This document shows positions 1 to 8,233 of a DNA stretch of 64,000 nt, one piece after another (the stretch's first letter is position 1; every line of letters starts with the position of its first letter). Source of the stretch: Candidatus Enterocloster excrementipullorum. Its GTDB lineage: Bacteria > Bacillota > Clostridia > Lachnospirales > Lachnospiraceae. The DNA lies in assembly GCA_019119575.1 (NCBI GenBank), contig DWWT01000058.1, positions 22,437-86,436 of the forward strand. The letters are read 5' to 3'. A model generated the notes under the pieces. It did no database searches, was not told the DNA's origin, and was given only the letters and a program-made list of their open reading frames with translations. A program made the translations under genes and the position numbers.

Positions 1-549
1 GGTCACCGGGGTGCCGCAGCGCTCGCAGCAGCCGTTGACCACCTCTTCGTTGGCCAGGCCGGTCTTGCAGGAGGGACACCAGTTGATGGGGAACTCCTTC
101 TCATAAGCCAGGCCCTTCTTAAACATCTGCACAAAGATCCACTGGGTCCACTTATAGAAGCCGGGATCCGTGGTGTTGACCTCCATATCCCAGTCATAGA
201 TGGCCGCGATCTGCTTGATCTGCTTCTTGATATTCGCGATATTCTCCGCCGTGGATTTTGCGGGGTGCACGCCCATCTTGATGGCGTAGTTCTCAGCGGG
301 CAGGCCGAAGGCGTCCCAGCCCATGGGGTGGATCACATACTTGCCCTTTAAGAGCTGGTAGCGGCTCCACACATCGGAGATCACATAGCCCCTCCAGTGG
401 CCCACATGAAGGCCGCTGCCCGAAGGGTAGGGGAACATGTCAAGACAGTAGTATTTCTCTTTCTTTCCGTCGTTTACGTTGATGGGATTCTTCTCCCAGT
501 TTTCCCGCCATTTCTTTTCAATGGCGCTGTGGTTGTAGGGTGATGCCAT
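1..549 (-). CDS. leuS: Leucyl-tRNA synthetase, N-terminal part (cut by window edge)
   Basis: This gene charges tRNA-Leu with leucine in the cytoplasm. About 183 N-terminal residues are visible; the rest lies beyond the left edge. The start is the ATG at 549 ([14 protein letters not shown]), preceded by a GGAGGAAG ribosome site. A class I synthetase signature is clear: [14 protein letters not shown] near residue 45-55 contains the HIGH-type motif (HVGH). Two CxxC pairs near residues 160-180 (CPSC and CERC) fit the zinc-binding insertion of LeuRS. Identity is strong. Expression is controlled by the T-box leader upstream, which matches the expected amino-acid logic. Confidence 0.96.
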   Translation of the reverse strand, partial: MASPYNHSAIEKKWRENWEKNPINVNDGKKEKYYCLDMFPYPSGSGLHVGHWRGYVISDVWSRYQLLKGKYVIHPMGWDAFGLPAENYAIKMGVHPAKSTAENIANIKKQIKQIAAIYDWDMEVNTTDPGFYKWTQWIFVQMFKKGLAYEKEFPINWCPSCKTGLANEEVVNGCCERCGTPVT

Positions 550-591
550 AGTGTTTCTTCCTCCATCTTGGTGATGCGCGAACCGGCGGGC

Positions 592-719
592 AGCGCCCAA
601 AAGACGGGCGCTAAGTGCTCATAACAATACATCGTACTAGGCTCGAAAAAACCTCGCCAAGTACTCTGCATGTATCGCACGTAAGCGCCCAAAAGACGGG
701 CGCTAAGTGCTCATAACAA
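592..719. repeat. Duplicated 36-bp hairpin repeat flanking a long imperfect hairpin
   Basis: A perfect 36-bp direct repeat occurs at 592-627 and 684-719, 92 bp apart. Each copy holds a perfect hairpin: AGCGCCC, a 7-base loop, then GGGCGCT. The 56 bases between the copies (628-683) form another nested inverted repeat, with arms TACAT/ATGTA, GTACT/AGTAC and a GC-rich core. The block sits between the T-box terminator and the leuS start, so it is part of the leuS leader RNA when readthrough occurs. Its boundaries look like a structured intergenic repeat element that has inserted or duplicated. Similar elements in Lachnospiraceae are recalled only vaguely and were not checked. Confidence 0.75.
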
Positions 720-752
720 AAAGCCTGCGCCTCTATCCCTAGAGACGCAGGC
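717..752 (-). terminator. T-box intrinsic terminator of the leuS leader
   Basis: On the minus strand a 13-bp stem (arms at 740-752 and 723-735, one C/T difference) is followed by a T-rich tract (plus-strand A run 717-722). It directly follows the T-box consensus, as expected for the alternative terminator fold of a T-box riboswitch. Confidence 0.85.
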
Positions 753-1011
753 CTAACCCGCGCGGTACCACTCTGTTTCACACGGAAATCCCGTGTGCTC
801 TCGATCCTCCTATAACGGTGAGGGCTCCGGCCTGGCTTACACAGATTTCTGGGACTTCCCCGAAAAATCCTTCGGCGGGCAACTCGAGGGCCAGTTCAGC
901 AGGCCCCAGCCGCCGGCTTCCACCTCCCGCCGGCTCTCTGCAGGCTCTGACGCTGCTTACTACTCCCTGTCATGGTATTTCCGGCAGCCGCTTGGAACAG
1001 CTGCCTATGCT
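721..1011 (-). promoter_or_regulatory. T-box riboswitch controlling leuS
   Basis: The minus strand carries the T-box consensus TGGTACCGCG (plus 761-770) within AGAGTGGTACCGCG, followed by the terminator at 717-752. Upstream are a purine-rich AGTAGTAAGCAG element and AGAGAGCC...GGTGGAAGCC, which resemble conserved leader elements of aminoacyl-tRNA synthetase T-boxes. A GAAC-type specifier region lies near 884-900. Leucine triplets CTG and CTC both occur there, so I cannot name the specifier codon by eye. Uncharged tRNA-Leu binding should favour the antiterminator and allow leuS transcription. Confidence 0.9.
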
Positions 1012-1018
1012 GAATCAT

Positions 1019-1047
1019 AATTTAGCATATTTGGACGGGGGTGTCAA
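1019..1047 (-). promoter_or_regulatory. Promoter of the leuS leader
   Basis: On the minus strand TTGACA (plus 1042-1047) is followed by a 17-bp spacer and TAAATT (plus 1019-1024). Transcription would start near 1011, just upstream of the T-box, giving a leader of about 460 nt before leuS. Confidence 0.75.
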
Positions 1048-1146
1048 CTGTTTTTCTTGACCGCCCGCCCTGGCATATTTCCCCAAAATATTGTATACTT
1101 CTTTGTAATGATTGATTCCAATGATAACAACAGGAGGCTGACATCC

Positions 1147-4100
1147 ATGTACATAAGCGATCTGCACATCCATTCCCGCTTTTCCCGCGCCACCAGCAGG
1201 GACTTAACGCCTTCCTCCCTGGAGCTGTGGGCCCGGAAAAAGGGTATTCATATTCTGGGAACCGGCGACTTCACCCATCCCGCATGGCGGGCGGAGTTAA
1301 AGGAGCAGCTTGAAGAGGCGGAGCCGGGGCTCTATCTGTTGAAGAAGGACTTCCGAACAGAGGATGGGTCCCCCTCCTCCTCCCCTCTCCCGCGCTTTGT
1401 CATCACCGGGGAGATCAGTTCCATCTACAAGAAGAACGGCCGGGTGCGCAAAGTGCACAGCCTGATCATCCTCCCCAGCCTGGAGGCTGCGGATATTCTC
1501 TCGGGGAGGCTGGAGGCAGTGGGCAATATCCACTCGGACGGACGCCCCATCCTGGGGCTGGACTGCCATGACCTGCTGGCCATGACGCTGGATGCCTGCC
1601 CGGAGGCCATTTTCGTTCCGGCCCACATCTGGACGCCGCATTTCTCCCTGTTCGGCGCATTCTCCGGCTTTGACTCCATGGAGGAGTGCTTTGAGGAGCT
1701 CACACCCCAGATTCACGCCGTAGAGACCGGCCTCTCCTCCGACCCGCCCATGAACTGGCGGCTTTCCGCTCTGGACGGCCTTCAGCTCATCTCCAACTCC
1801 GATGCCCACTCCCCGGCCAAGCTGGGACGGGAGGCCAATCTTCTCTCCATTCCCATGTCCTACGATGGGCTCTACGGGGCCATCCAGAGGGGCGAGGGCC
1901 TGGAAGGAACCATTGAATTTTTTCCGGAGGAAGGAAAATACCATTTTGACGGTCACAGAAAATGCCATCTCTGCATAAGCCCCGCTGAGGCCCGCTCCTG
2001 CGGCGGCATCTGCCCGGTGTGCGGCAAAAAGCTCACCACCGGCGTGCTCCACCGGGTGGAGGATCTTGCAGACCGGGAGGAACATTTTACGCCGGAGCAT
2101 GCCCGTCCCTTTGAAAACCTGGTGCCTTTGCCGGAACTCATGGCGGAGGCGCTTGGCACATCCGCCGCCAGCCAGAAGACCGCCCGGCTCTACCAGCACG
2201 CCCTATGCGAGCTGGGAGACGAATTCCGCATTCTGCGCCAGACCTCCTTAGATGATATCCGGCGAATATGCGGCCGCCGGACCGCCCAGGCTGTCGGGCG
2301 GCTGCGGGACGGGAAGGTGGACTGGCGCCCCGGCTATGACGGAGAATACGGCCGCCTTCAGATTTTTGCACCCGGAGAGCTGGATGAGGTGGAAGGGCAG
2401 CTCTCCCTGACGTTGGAACCCGCAGGCACAGGCCATGCAGAAGGAACTGTCCCGCAGATAACCGAACCGGCAAAGCAGGCAGAAGAACCGGGCGCGGCGG
2501 TTCCTGCTCCGGAACTGACGGATCTGACCGCCGCATCGAAATCTGGCGTATCGGCCCCCTTAAATCCGGCCCAGCAGAAAGCACTGCTCTCCGCCGCCCC
2601 GGTCACCGCTGTGATCGCGGGTCCCGGCACAGGAAAGACAAAGACTCTTGTCTCCATGATTCTCCATCTCCTAAAGGAGCGGGGCGTAAAGGCGGGGGAG
2701 ATCACCGCTGTCACCTTTACCCGAAAAGCCGCCGCAGAGCTGAAGCAGCGCCTGGCTCAGGGACTCCCCGGAAGCCGGATATCCGGCAGGATCCAGACCG
2801 GCACCTTCCACTCCCTGTGCTATGCTCTTCTGAAAAAATGCGGCGCGGAATTTGAGCTGGCGGACGACGGATTCCGGGAGACAGCCGCAGGCCAGGTGAT
2901 AGAAGAAATGTCCCTGTCCTGCAGCACGGCAGGCCTGCTGGGCTGGATTTCCCTGGCAAAGGCCGGGGCTGTCCCCCATGCGGATGATTCCGAAAATCCC
3001 TGCGGTTTTGCCGACGGCCAGGGTGCGGACGCCCTGTTGTCCTATAACCGGAAGCTGCGCGAAAAAGGCCTTCTGGAATTTGATGATCTGCTCGCAGAGG
3101 CCCTCCGCATCATCCGGGCAGGGGAAGTCCCCGCAAAACTGCTCCGCCCCTTTTCCTATCTCCTGGTAGATGAATTTCAGGATATCAATGCCGTGCAGTA
3201 TGAGCTGATCCGGGCACTGCATGAAAAGGGGAAAGAACTGTTTGTCATCGGGGATCCTGACCAGTCTATCTATGGCTTCCGCGGGTCGGACAGCCGCTGT
3301 TTTGACCGGTTTCTGGAGGAATTCCCCCAGGCGGACGTGATCCGTCTGGAAGAAAACTACCGCTCTTCCCCCGAAATTCTTGCAGGCGCCATGGCTTTAA
3401 TCTCCCACAATCCCGGCGGAAAGCGCAGCCTCTCTCCCACCCTCGCGCCCGGCCTTCCCCTGCGCATCATCCAGGCGGAAAGCGGCCTGGAGGAGAGCAT
3501 CTTCATCGCCAAGGAAATCGGACGCATGGTGGGCGGCATGGATATGCTGGAAGCCCACGGCGCGGACTGCGACCGGCCGGTCAGAAGCTTTTCCGACATT
3601 GCCGTCCTCTACCGCACAAATCGGCAGGCGCGGCTCCTGGAACAATGTCTGCAGCGGGAGGATATCCCCTACGAAGTGATCGGCCGGGAAGATTATCTGA
3701 ACACCCCGGGCGTGCGCCGCATTCTGCTGCACTTCAGGGAACGTCTGGGGATGGGAGATGCTCCGGCAGAGGATCCCGATGCGGTTCTCTCCTTAAAAAA
3801 GGAAAGGCCCTGGAAGCTTTTGGAGGAATACGCGTCCGGAGCCGGTTTATTCAATGATGAAAATGTAAATCAGCTGATCTGCATGTCCTATTTTCATAAA
3901 ACAATGGAGGACATGCTGGAGGCCCTGACCTTCGGCGAGGAGGGCGATATCGCCCGCAGAAACAGCCCTTCTGCGGCTCCCGGCGGCTGCGTACGCCTGA
4001 TGACCTTCCATGGCTCCAAGGGTCTGGAATTTCCCGCAGTCTTTCTCTTTGGGCTGAAGCAGGGAATTCTTCCCCTGCAGTCCGGGGACGGCTCCTGTGA

Positions 4101-4287
4101 TATAGAGGAGGAGCGCCGCCTTTTGTATGTGGCCATGACCCGCGCCAAAGAGGAACTGATCCTGACTTATTCCCAGGATCCCTCCCCCTTCCTGGCGGAG
4201 CTGCCCACAAAATTAGCCGCAAAAGAAAAGGCCGGCAAATCCGGCCCTTCCATGCGGCAGCTCAGTCTCTTTGACATGGGGCTGTAG
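1147..4287 (+). CDS. PHP/EndoQ-like nuclease fused to UvrD-type DNA helicase
   Basis: The protein is 1046 residues from the ATG at 1147, chosen because AGGAGG lies just upstream; the frame is open further upstream to 1057 without such a site. The N-terminal third is a PHP-type metallohydrolase (DLHIHSRFS at residues 5-13, GTGDFTHP near 38), with a four-cysteine ribbon (CHLC...CPVC) near 273-296, as in endonuclease Q, which cuts DNA at deaminated bases. After a linker the C-terminal part is a superfamily 1 helicase: Walker A AGPGTGKT near 490, DEFQD near 673, GDPDQSIYGFRG, TFHGSKGLEF near 950 and YVAMTRAKEEL near 993. A role in repair of damaged bases with strand unwinding is inferred. It appears monocistronic and converges on the next gene. 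Confidence 0.9.
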   Translation: MYISDLHIHSRFSRATSRDLTPSSLELWARKKGIHILGTGDFTHPAWRAELKEQLEEAEPGLYLLKKDFRTEDGSPSSSPLPRFVITGEISSIYKKNGRVRKVHSLIILPSLEAADILSGRLEAVGNIHSDGRPILGLDCHDLLAMTLDACPEAIFVPAHIWTPHFSLFGAFSGFDSMEECFEELTPQIHAVETGLSSDPPMNWRLSALDGLQLISNSDAHSPAKLGREANLLSIPMSYDGLYGAIQRGEGLEGTIEFFPEEGKYHFDGHRKCHLCISPAEARSCGGICPVCGKKLTTGVLHRVEDLADREEHFTPEHARPFENLVPLPELMAEALGTSAASQKTARLYQHALCELGDEFRILRQTSLDDIRRICGRRTAQAVGRLRDGKVDWRPGYDGEYGRLQIFAPGELDEVEGQLSLTLEPAGTGHAEGTVPQITEPAKQAEEPGAAVPAPELTDLTAASKSGVSAPLNPAQQKALLSAAPVTAVIAGPGTGKTKTLVSMILHLLKERGVKAGEITAVTFTRKAAAELKQRLAQGLPGSRISGRIQTGTFHSLCYALLKKCGAEFELADDGFRETAAGQVIEEMSLSCSTAGLLGWISLAKAGAVPHADDSENPCGFADGQGADALLSYNRKLREKGLLEFDDLLAEALRIIRAGEVPAKLLRPFSYLLVDEFQDINAVQYELIRALHEKGKELFVIGDPDQSIYGFRGSDSRCFDRFLEEFPQADVIRLEENYRSSPEILAGAMALISHNPGGKRSLSPTLAPGLPLRIIQAESGLEESIFIAKEIGRMVGGMDMLEAHGADCDRPVRSFSDIAVLYRTNRQARLLEQCLQREDIPYEVIGREDYLNTPGVRRILLHFRERLGMGDAPAEDPDAVLSLKKERPWKLLEEYASGAGLFNDENVNQLICMSYFHKTMEDMLEALTFGEEGDIARRNSPSAAPGGCVRLMTFHGSKGLEFPAVFLFGLKQGILPLQSGDGSCDIEEERRLLYVAMTRAKEELILTYSQDPSPFLAELPTKLAAKEKAGKSGPSMRQLSLFDMGL

Positions 4288-4299
4288 CGTATGGCGGCG

Positions 4300-4668
4300 T
4301 CATCCCCGGCCTGCCCCAAAAAATTCCGCAGGGCTTAAGGAGCTCCAGGCGGCCTTGTAAGCGGTTTTTGCGCCTTTTTGCCTTCTCGCCCGGCGGTGCG
4401 GCCGGGCCTTGGGCGCAAGCCGGGCCGGCGGCTCTTTCCTGGACGGACGGAAGGGCCCCTCAAAAAGCGGCTGATCCGCAAACATCACGCAGCGCCCTTC
4501 CATATCCCGAATCCAGCCCCGCTCCATCCAGCCGCATTGACGGCCGTCAAAGGCATACACCGCGTCCTCAAACAGATACGCAGCGGGCGTTCCGTCAAAA
4601 AAATACAGGTGCTCTCCGTCCTCCATCAGATATACCACCGGATTTCCTTTGTCGTCATAAAATATCAT
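4300..4668 (-). CDS. Small protein resembling '4-fold beta flower' proteins
   Basis: A 122-residue cytoplasmic-looking protein with no signal peptide or membrane segment. The first 70 residues contain short repeated beta-type units with aromatic and glycine residues (for example YFFDGTPAAYLFEDAVYAFDG), ending in a GWIRDMEGRCVMF unit. I recall this pattern from proteins named '4-fold beta flower', but this is not a firm assignment. The C-terminal 50 residues are basic and proline/alanine-rich and look disordered. A GGGAGAG site lies about 11 bases before the ATG at 4668. It converges with the helicase gene with a 12-bp gap. Function unknown. Confidence 0.6.
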   Translation of the reverse strand: MIFYDDKGNPVVYLMEDGEHLYFFDGTPAAYLFEDAVYAFDGRQCGWMERGWIRDMEGRCVMFADQPLFEGPFRPSRKEPPARLAPKARPHRRARRQKGAKTAYKAAWSSLSPAEFFGAGRG

Positions 4669-4744
4669 TTTTTCTATTCTCTCCCTCTTCTTTCACTGAA
4701 CGTTTTTTCTATTGTACCAGATTTTCCTCTCTGTGAAAACCCGC

Positions 4745-4773
4745 TTGTGCCCGGAGAAATTTCGTTATATACT
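4745..4773 (+). promoter_or_regulatory. Promoter of icd
   Basis: TTGTGC (4745-4750), a 17-bp spacer and TATACT (4768-4773) lie about 70 bp before the icd start. The spacing is ideal and the -10 box matches at 5 of 6 positions. Confidence 0.6.
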
Positions 4774-4840
4774 AGAGTATGTTTAAAACCGTCACGTTAT
4801 TACGTTGGAAACCGTACACAATCAAAGGAGGATACGAATT

Positions 4841-6043
4841 ATGGACAAGATCAAGATGGCAAACCCCATCGTGGAGATGGTCGGGGACGAGATGACCCGC
4901 ATTCTCTGGCAGATGATTAAGGATGACCTGCTTCTGCCCTACATCGACTTAAATACCGAGTATTACGACCTGGGACTGGAATACCGTGACAAGACGAATG
5001 ACCAGGTAACCGTGGATTCCGCTCTCGCCACCAAGAAGCACCACGTAGCGGTCAAGTGTGCCACCATCACCCCCAATGCGGCCCGGGTAAAAGAATATAA
5101 TTTAAAAGAGATGTGGAAAAGCCCCAACGGCACCATCCGCGCCATCTTGGACGGCACCGTATTCCGCGCTCCCATTGTTGTGAAGGGAATCGAGCCCTGC
5201 GTAAAGAACTGGAAAAAGCCCATCACCATCGCAAGACACGCCTACGGTGATGTATATAAAAATGCGGAGATGAAAATCCCCGGCCCCGGGAAGGCCGAGC
5301 TGGTCTATACCGCTGCCGACGGGACGGAAACCAGGGAACTGATTCACGAATTTAACGGCGCCGGTATTATTCAGGGCATGCACAACCTGAATTCCTCCAT
5401 CGAGAGCTTTGCCAGAAGCTGCTTTAACTACGCCCTGGACACCAAGCAGGAGCTGTGGTTTGCCACCAAGGATACCATTTCCAAAAAATATGACCATACG
5501 TTCAAGGATATCTTCCAGGAGATCTTCGACAAGGAATACAAAGAAGCTTTTGAGAAGGCCGGCATCACCTACTTCTACACCTTAATTGACGACGCGGTTG
5601 CCCGCGTGATGAAGTCCGAGGGCGGCTACATCTGGGCCTGCAAGAACTACGACGGGGACGTGATGAGCGATATGATCTCCTCCGCATTCGGCTCTCTGGC
5701 CATGATGACCTCTGTTCTGGTATCCCCGGACGGGAATTATGAGTACGAGGCTGCCCACGGAACCGTGCAGCGCCATTACTATAAGCACTTAAAGGGTGAA
5801 GAGACCTCCACCAACTCGGTGGCCACCATCTTTGCCTGGACCGGCGCATTAAGAAAGCGGGGCGAGCTGGACGGCAATAAAGAGCTTATGGAATTCGCCG
5901 ACCGCCTGGAGAAAGCCACCCTGGACACGATTGAGTCCGGTGAGATGACAAAAGATCTGGCTCTCATCACCACCCTGCCGAACCCCACGGTATTAAACAG
6001 CCAGGATTTCATCAAGGCGATCGCCCGCAGGCTGGAAGCATAA
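4841..6043 (+). CDS. icd: Isocitrate dehydrogenase, NADP-type, eukaryotic-like homodimeric family
   Basis: The enzyme oxidatively decarboxylates isocitrate to 2-oxoglutarate in the cytoplasm. It has 400 residues from the ATG at 4841, with AAAGGAGG eight bases upstream. The sequence begins [20 protein letters not shown] and contains [16 protein letters not shown] and [12 protein letters not shown], typical of the roughly 400-residue eukaryotic-type NADP enzyme, not the E. coli Icd type. Near the end [12 protein letters not shown] matches the conserved NADP-site region. With citrate synthase and aconitase nearby it would supply 2-oxoglutarate for glutamate. It has its own promoter and is followed by a racemase gene 57 bp downstream. 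Confidence 0.93.
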   Translation: MDKIKMANPIVEMVGDEMTRILWQMIKDDLLLPYIDLNTEYYDLGLEYRDKTNDQVTVDSALATKKHHVAVKCATITPNAARVKEYNLKEMWKSPNGTIRAILDGTVFRAPIVVKGIEPCVKNWKKPITIARHAYGDVYKNAEMKIPGPGKAELVYTAADGTETRELIHEFNGAGIIQGMHNLNSSIESFARSCFNYALDTKQELWFATKDTISKKYDHTFKDIFQEIFDKEYKEAFEKAGITYFYTLIDDAVARVMKSEGGYIWACKNYDGDVMSDMISSAFGSLAMMTSVLVSPDGNYEYEAAHGTVQRHYYKHLKGEETSTNSVATIFAWTGALRKRGELDGNKELMEFADRLEKATLDTIESGEMTKDLALITTLPNPTVLNSQDFIKAIARRLEA

Positions 6044-6100
6044 TCGCCGCTTGGCCGGAGGCATAGAATCGCACGCATCTGCAGCAGGAGGCATCAGAAA

Positions 6101-6796
6101 ATGAAAACACTTGGCTTGCTCGGCGGCATGAGCTGGGAAAGCACCGTCACCTATTATCAGATTATCAATGAGACCGTCAAAGAGGAACTCGGCGGCCTAC
6201 ACTCCGCGAAAATTCTGCTCTGCAGCGTAGACTTTGCGGAGATCGAAGAATATCAGGCAAAAGGCGAGTGGGAAAAGAGCGCCGAGGTTCTCTCCGATGC
6301 CGCCGCAACGCTTCAGCAGGCGGGGGCGGATTATATCGTTATCTGCACCAACACCATGCACAAGGTGGCGCCGCAGATTCAGAGCAGGATTTCCATCCCG
6401 CTCATCCACATTGCGGACGCCACAGCCGATGCCCTGGAGAACGCCGGCGTAAAGACCGTGGCCCTTCTGGGCACAAAATACACTATGACCCAGGACTTTT
6501 ACAAAAATAAGCTGACAGATCGGGGCATCCGCGTGATCGTCCCCGACGAGCCGGATATTGAGACCGTCAACCGCGTGATCTACGACGAGCTGTGCCGCGG
6601 AATCATTTCCCCGGACTCCAGGCATGCATATACGGAAATCATCGGGAAGCTGAAGGCGAATGGAGCCCAGGGCGTCATCCTGGGGTGCACGGAAATCGGC
6701 CTGCTGATTCACCAGGAGGACTCGCCCCTTCCTGTATTTGACACAACGGTGATTCACGCGCGGAAGGCGGCGCTGCTTTCGGTTCGGTGCCCTTAG
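6101..6796 (+). CDS. Aspartate/glutamate racemase family protein
   Basis: A 231-residue cytoplasmic enzyme of the Asp/Glu racemase superfamily (RacX/YgeA-like). Both catalytic cysteines of the family are in place: CTNTMHK near residue 84 and GCTEIGLL near 190. The N-terminus MKTLGLLGGMSWEST is typical. AGGAGG lies nine bases upstream of the ATG. It probably interconverts L- and D-amino acids; the substrate is not readable from sequence. It is co-oriented with icd and ends before a bidirectional hairpin shared with citrate synthase. Confidence 0.88.
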   Translation: MKTLGLLGGMSWESTVTYYQIINETVKEELGGLHSAKILLCSVDFAEIEEYQAKGEWEKSAEVLSDAAATLQQAGADYIVICTNTMHKVAPQIQSRISIPLIHIADATADALENAGVKTVALLGTKYTMTQDFYKNKLTDRGIRVIVPDEPDIETVNRVIYDELCRGIISPDSRHAYTEIIGKLKANGAQGVILGCTEIGLLIHQEDSPLPVFDTTVIHARKAALLSVRCP

Positions 6797-6822
6797 TGTA
6801 CAACGGTAAGTAATGCAAAAAT

Positions 6823-6880
6823 AAGACAGCCCTGTTCCGTCCCGCTTTTAAGCTTTGAACGGTTACAGGACTGTCTGTTT
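6823..6880. terminator. Bidirectional terminator between racemase and citrate synthase genes
   Basis: The arms AGACAGCCCTGT (from 6824) and ACAGGACTGTCT (to 6876) pair with one mismatch, around a smaller inner inverted repeat CCG...CGG. A T-rich stretch follows on the plus strand and A-rich sequence precedes it, so it can serve both convergent genes. Confidence 0.7.
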
Positions 6881-6886
6881 CTTCTC

Positions 6887-8227
6887 TTATCTCTCCTTCA
6901 TCGGAACATACTCCTTATTTTCCCCCACATACTTGGTGGCCGGACGCATAATCCGCCCGTCGTAGAGCTTGTTCTCCAGATTGTGGGCCAGCCAGCCCAC
7001 CATCCTCGCAATCACAAAAAGCGGTGTGTACAGATCCCGCGGAATCCCAAGCATATGATAGGCAAACCCGCTGTAAAAATCCACATTGGTAGGAAGCGCC
7101 TTGCCCTTGCGCTCCGCCATAACCTCCTGGGCAATCCGCTCAAAGCGCAGGTGGAAATCCAGCTCATCCATCATCTTCTTTTCTTTGGCCACTGCCTGGC
7201 AGTGGGCCCGCAGAATATCCGCTCTGGGGTCGGAAATCGTGTATACCGCATGTCCAAAGCCGTATACCAGCCCTGTGCGGTCATAGAGCTTTCCGTCCAT
7301 AATTTTCTCCACTGTTCTGCGTATCTTTTCATCGGAAGCCCCGTAGCCGCCGGTCTCCTCCAAAACCGCGTCTTTCATCTCCGCAACCTTGATGTTGGCG
7401 CCGCCGTGGCGGGGACCCTTTAAGGAACCGATGCTGCCGGAAATGGTGGAATAAATGTCCGTCCCCGTGGAGGAGATAACCACATTGGTAAACGTGGAGT
7501 TGTTGCCTCCGCCGTGGTCCGCATGCAGCATGAGAAGGGTGTCTAAAAGCCCTGTCTCCTTAGGGCTAAACTGCTGATCCTTGCGCAGGAGGCTCAAGAA
7601 ATTCTCCGCGATGGAATATTCCGGATTCGCATAATGGATAAACAGGCTGTCCCTGTCGTAATAATGCACCTTGCTCTGGTATGCATAGCAGGCAATGGAG
7701 GGGAGCTTGGCCACCAGGTTGAGTCCTTTGACCAGCGTCTCGTACACATCGATATTGTCCGGATCCTCATCGTAATTGTACAGGGTAATTACCGCGTCCT
7801 GAAGTTTATTCATCAGGTTCTTTCCCGGCAGGCGCAGAAGGTTCATCTCCACAAATTCATCAGGAATTTCATAGAAATCGCGCAGCACTTGGCAGAACCG
7901 CTCCAGCTCTCTCTCCTTCGGCAGATAGCCGAAGAGCAGGAGGAAGCAGACCTCCTCGTAGCCAAAATGGCTCCCCAGCTTCCCCTTGACGAGATCCTCA
8001 ATATCAATTCCGCGGTAGTAGAGCTTTCCGGGAATGGCCTTGATGCCGTCCGCTGTCTCCTCATATCCCACTACATCCGCAATTCGGGTCAGCCCTACCC
8101 GGACGCCGGTTCCGTCCTCATTGCGCAGGCCCTTCTTGACATTGTACTCTTTATACCATTCATTGGGAATCTCCGTATAATTCTGAGATTTGCCATAAAA
8201 CTGCGCCAGATAATTTTCCTTGACCAT
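6887..8227 (-). CDS. gltA: Citrate synthase
   Basis: The enzyme condenses acetyl-CoA and oxaloacetate to citrate. It has 446 residues with start at 8227, preceded by AAGGAGT at good spacing. Conserved parts include LLMLHADHGGGNNSTF (first catalytic His region near 235), GSLKGPRHGGAN (near 270), and GFGHAVYTISDPRAD (near 325) with the catalytic His and Asp neighbourhood. The length and the N-terminal extension of about 60 residues fit citrate/2-methylcitrate synthases of Clostridia. It lies 6 bp after the aconitase gene, clearly in one operon with it. Confidence 0.95.
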   Translation of the reverse strand: MVKENYLAQFYGKSQNYTEIPNEWYKEYNVKKGLRNEDGTGVRVGLTRIADVVGYEETADGIKAIPGKLYYRGIDIEDLVKGKLGSHFGYEEVCFLLLFGYLPKERELERFCQVLRDFYEIPDEFVEMNLLRLPGKNLMNKLQDAVITLYNYDEDPDNIDVYETLVKGLNLVAKLPSIACYAYQSKVHYYDRDSLFIHYANPEYSIAENFLSLLRKDQQFSPKETGLLDTLLMLHADHGGGNNSTFTNVVISSTGTDIYSTISGSIGSLKGPRHGGANIKVAEMKDAVLEETGGYGASDEKIRRTVEKIMDGKLYDRTGLVYGFGHAVYTISDPRADILRAHCQAVAKEKKMMDELDFHLRFERIAQEVMAERKGKALPTNVDFYSGFAYHMLGIPRDLYTPLFVIARMVGWLAHNLENKLYDGRIMRPATKYVGENKEYVPMKER

Positions 8228-8233
8228 CGGCTA

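Noticed and set aside
592..719. CRISPR array
   Set aside because: Only two repeat copies, a palindromic 'spacer' that is part of the structure, and no cas genes.
1297..2199. 300-residue minus-strand open frame opposite the EndoQ-like domain
   Set aside because: The plus-strand protein shows clear PHP and zinc motifs; the mirror frame has none.
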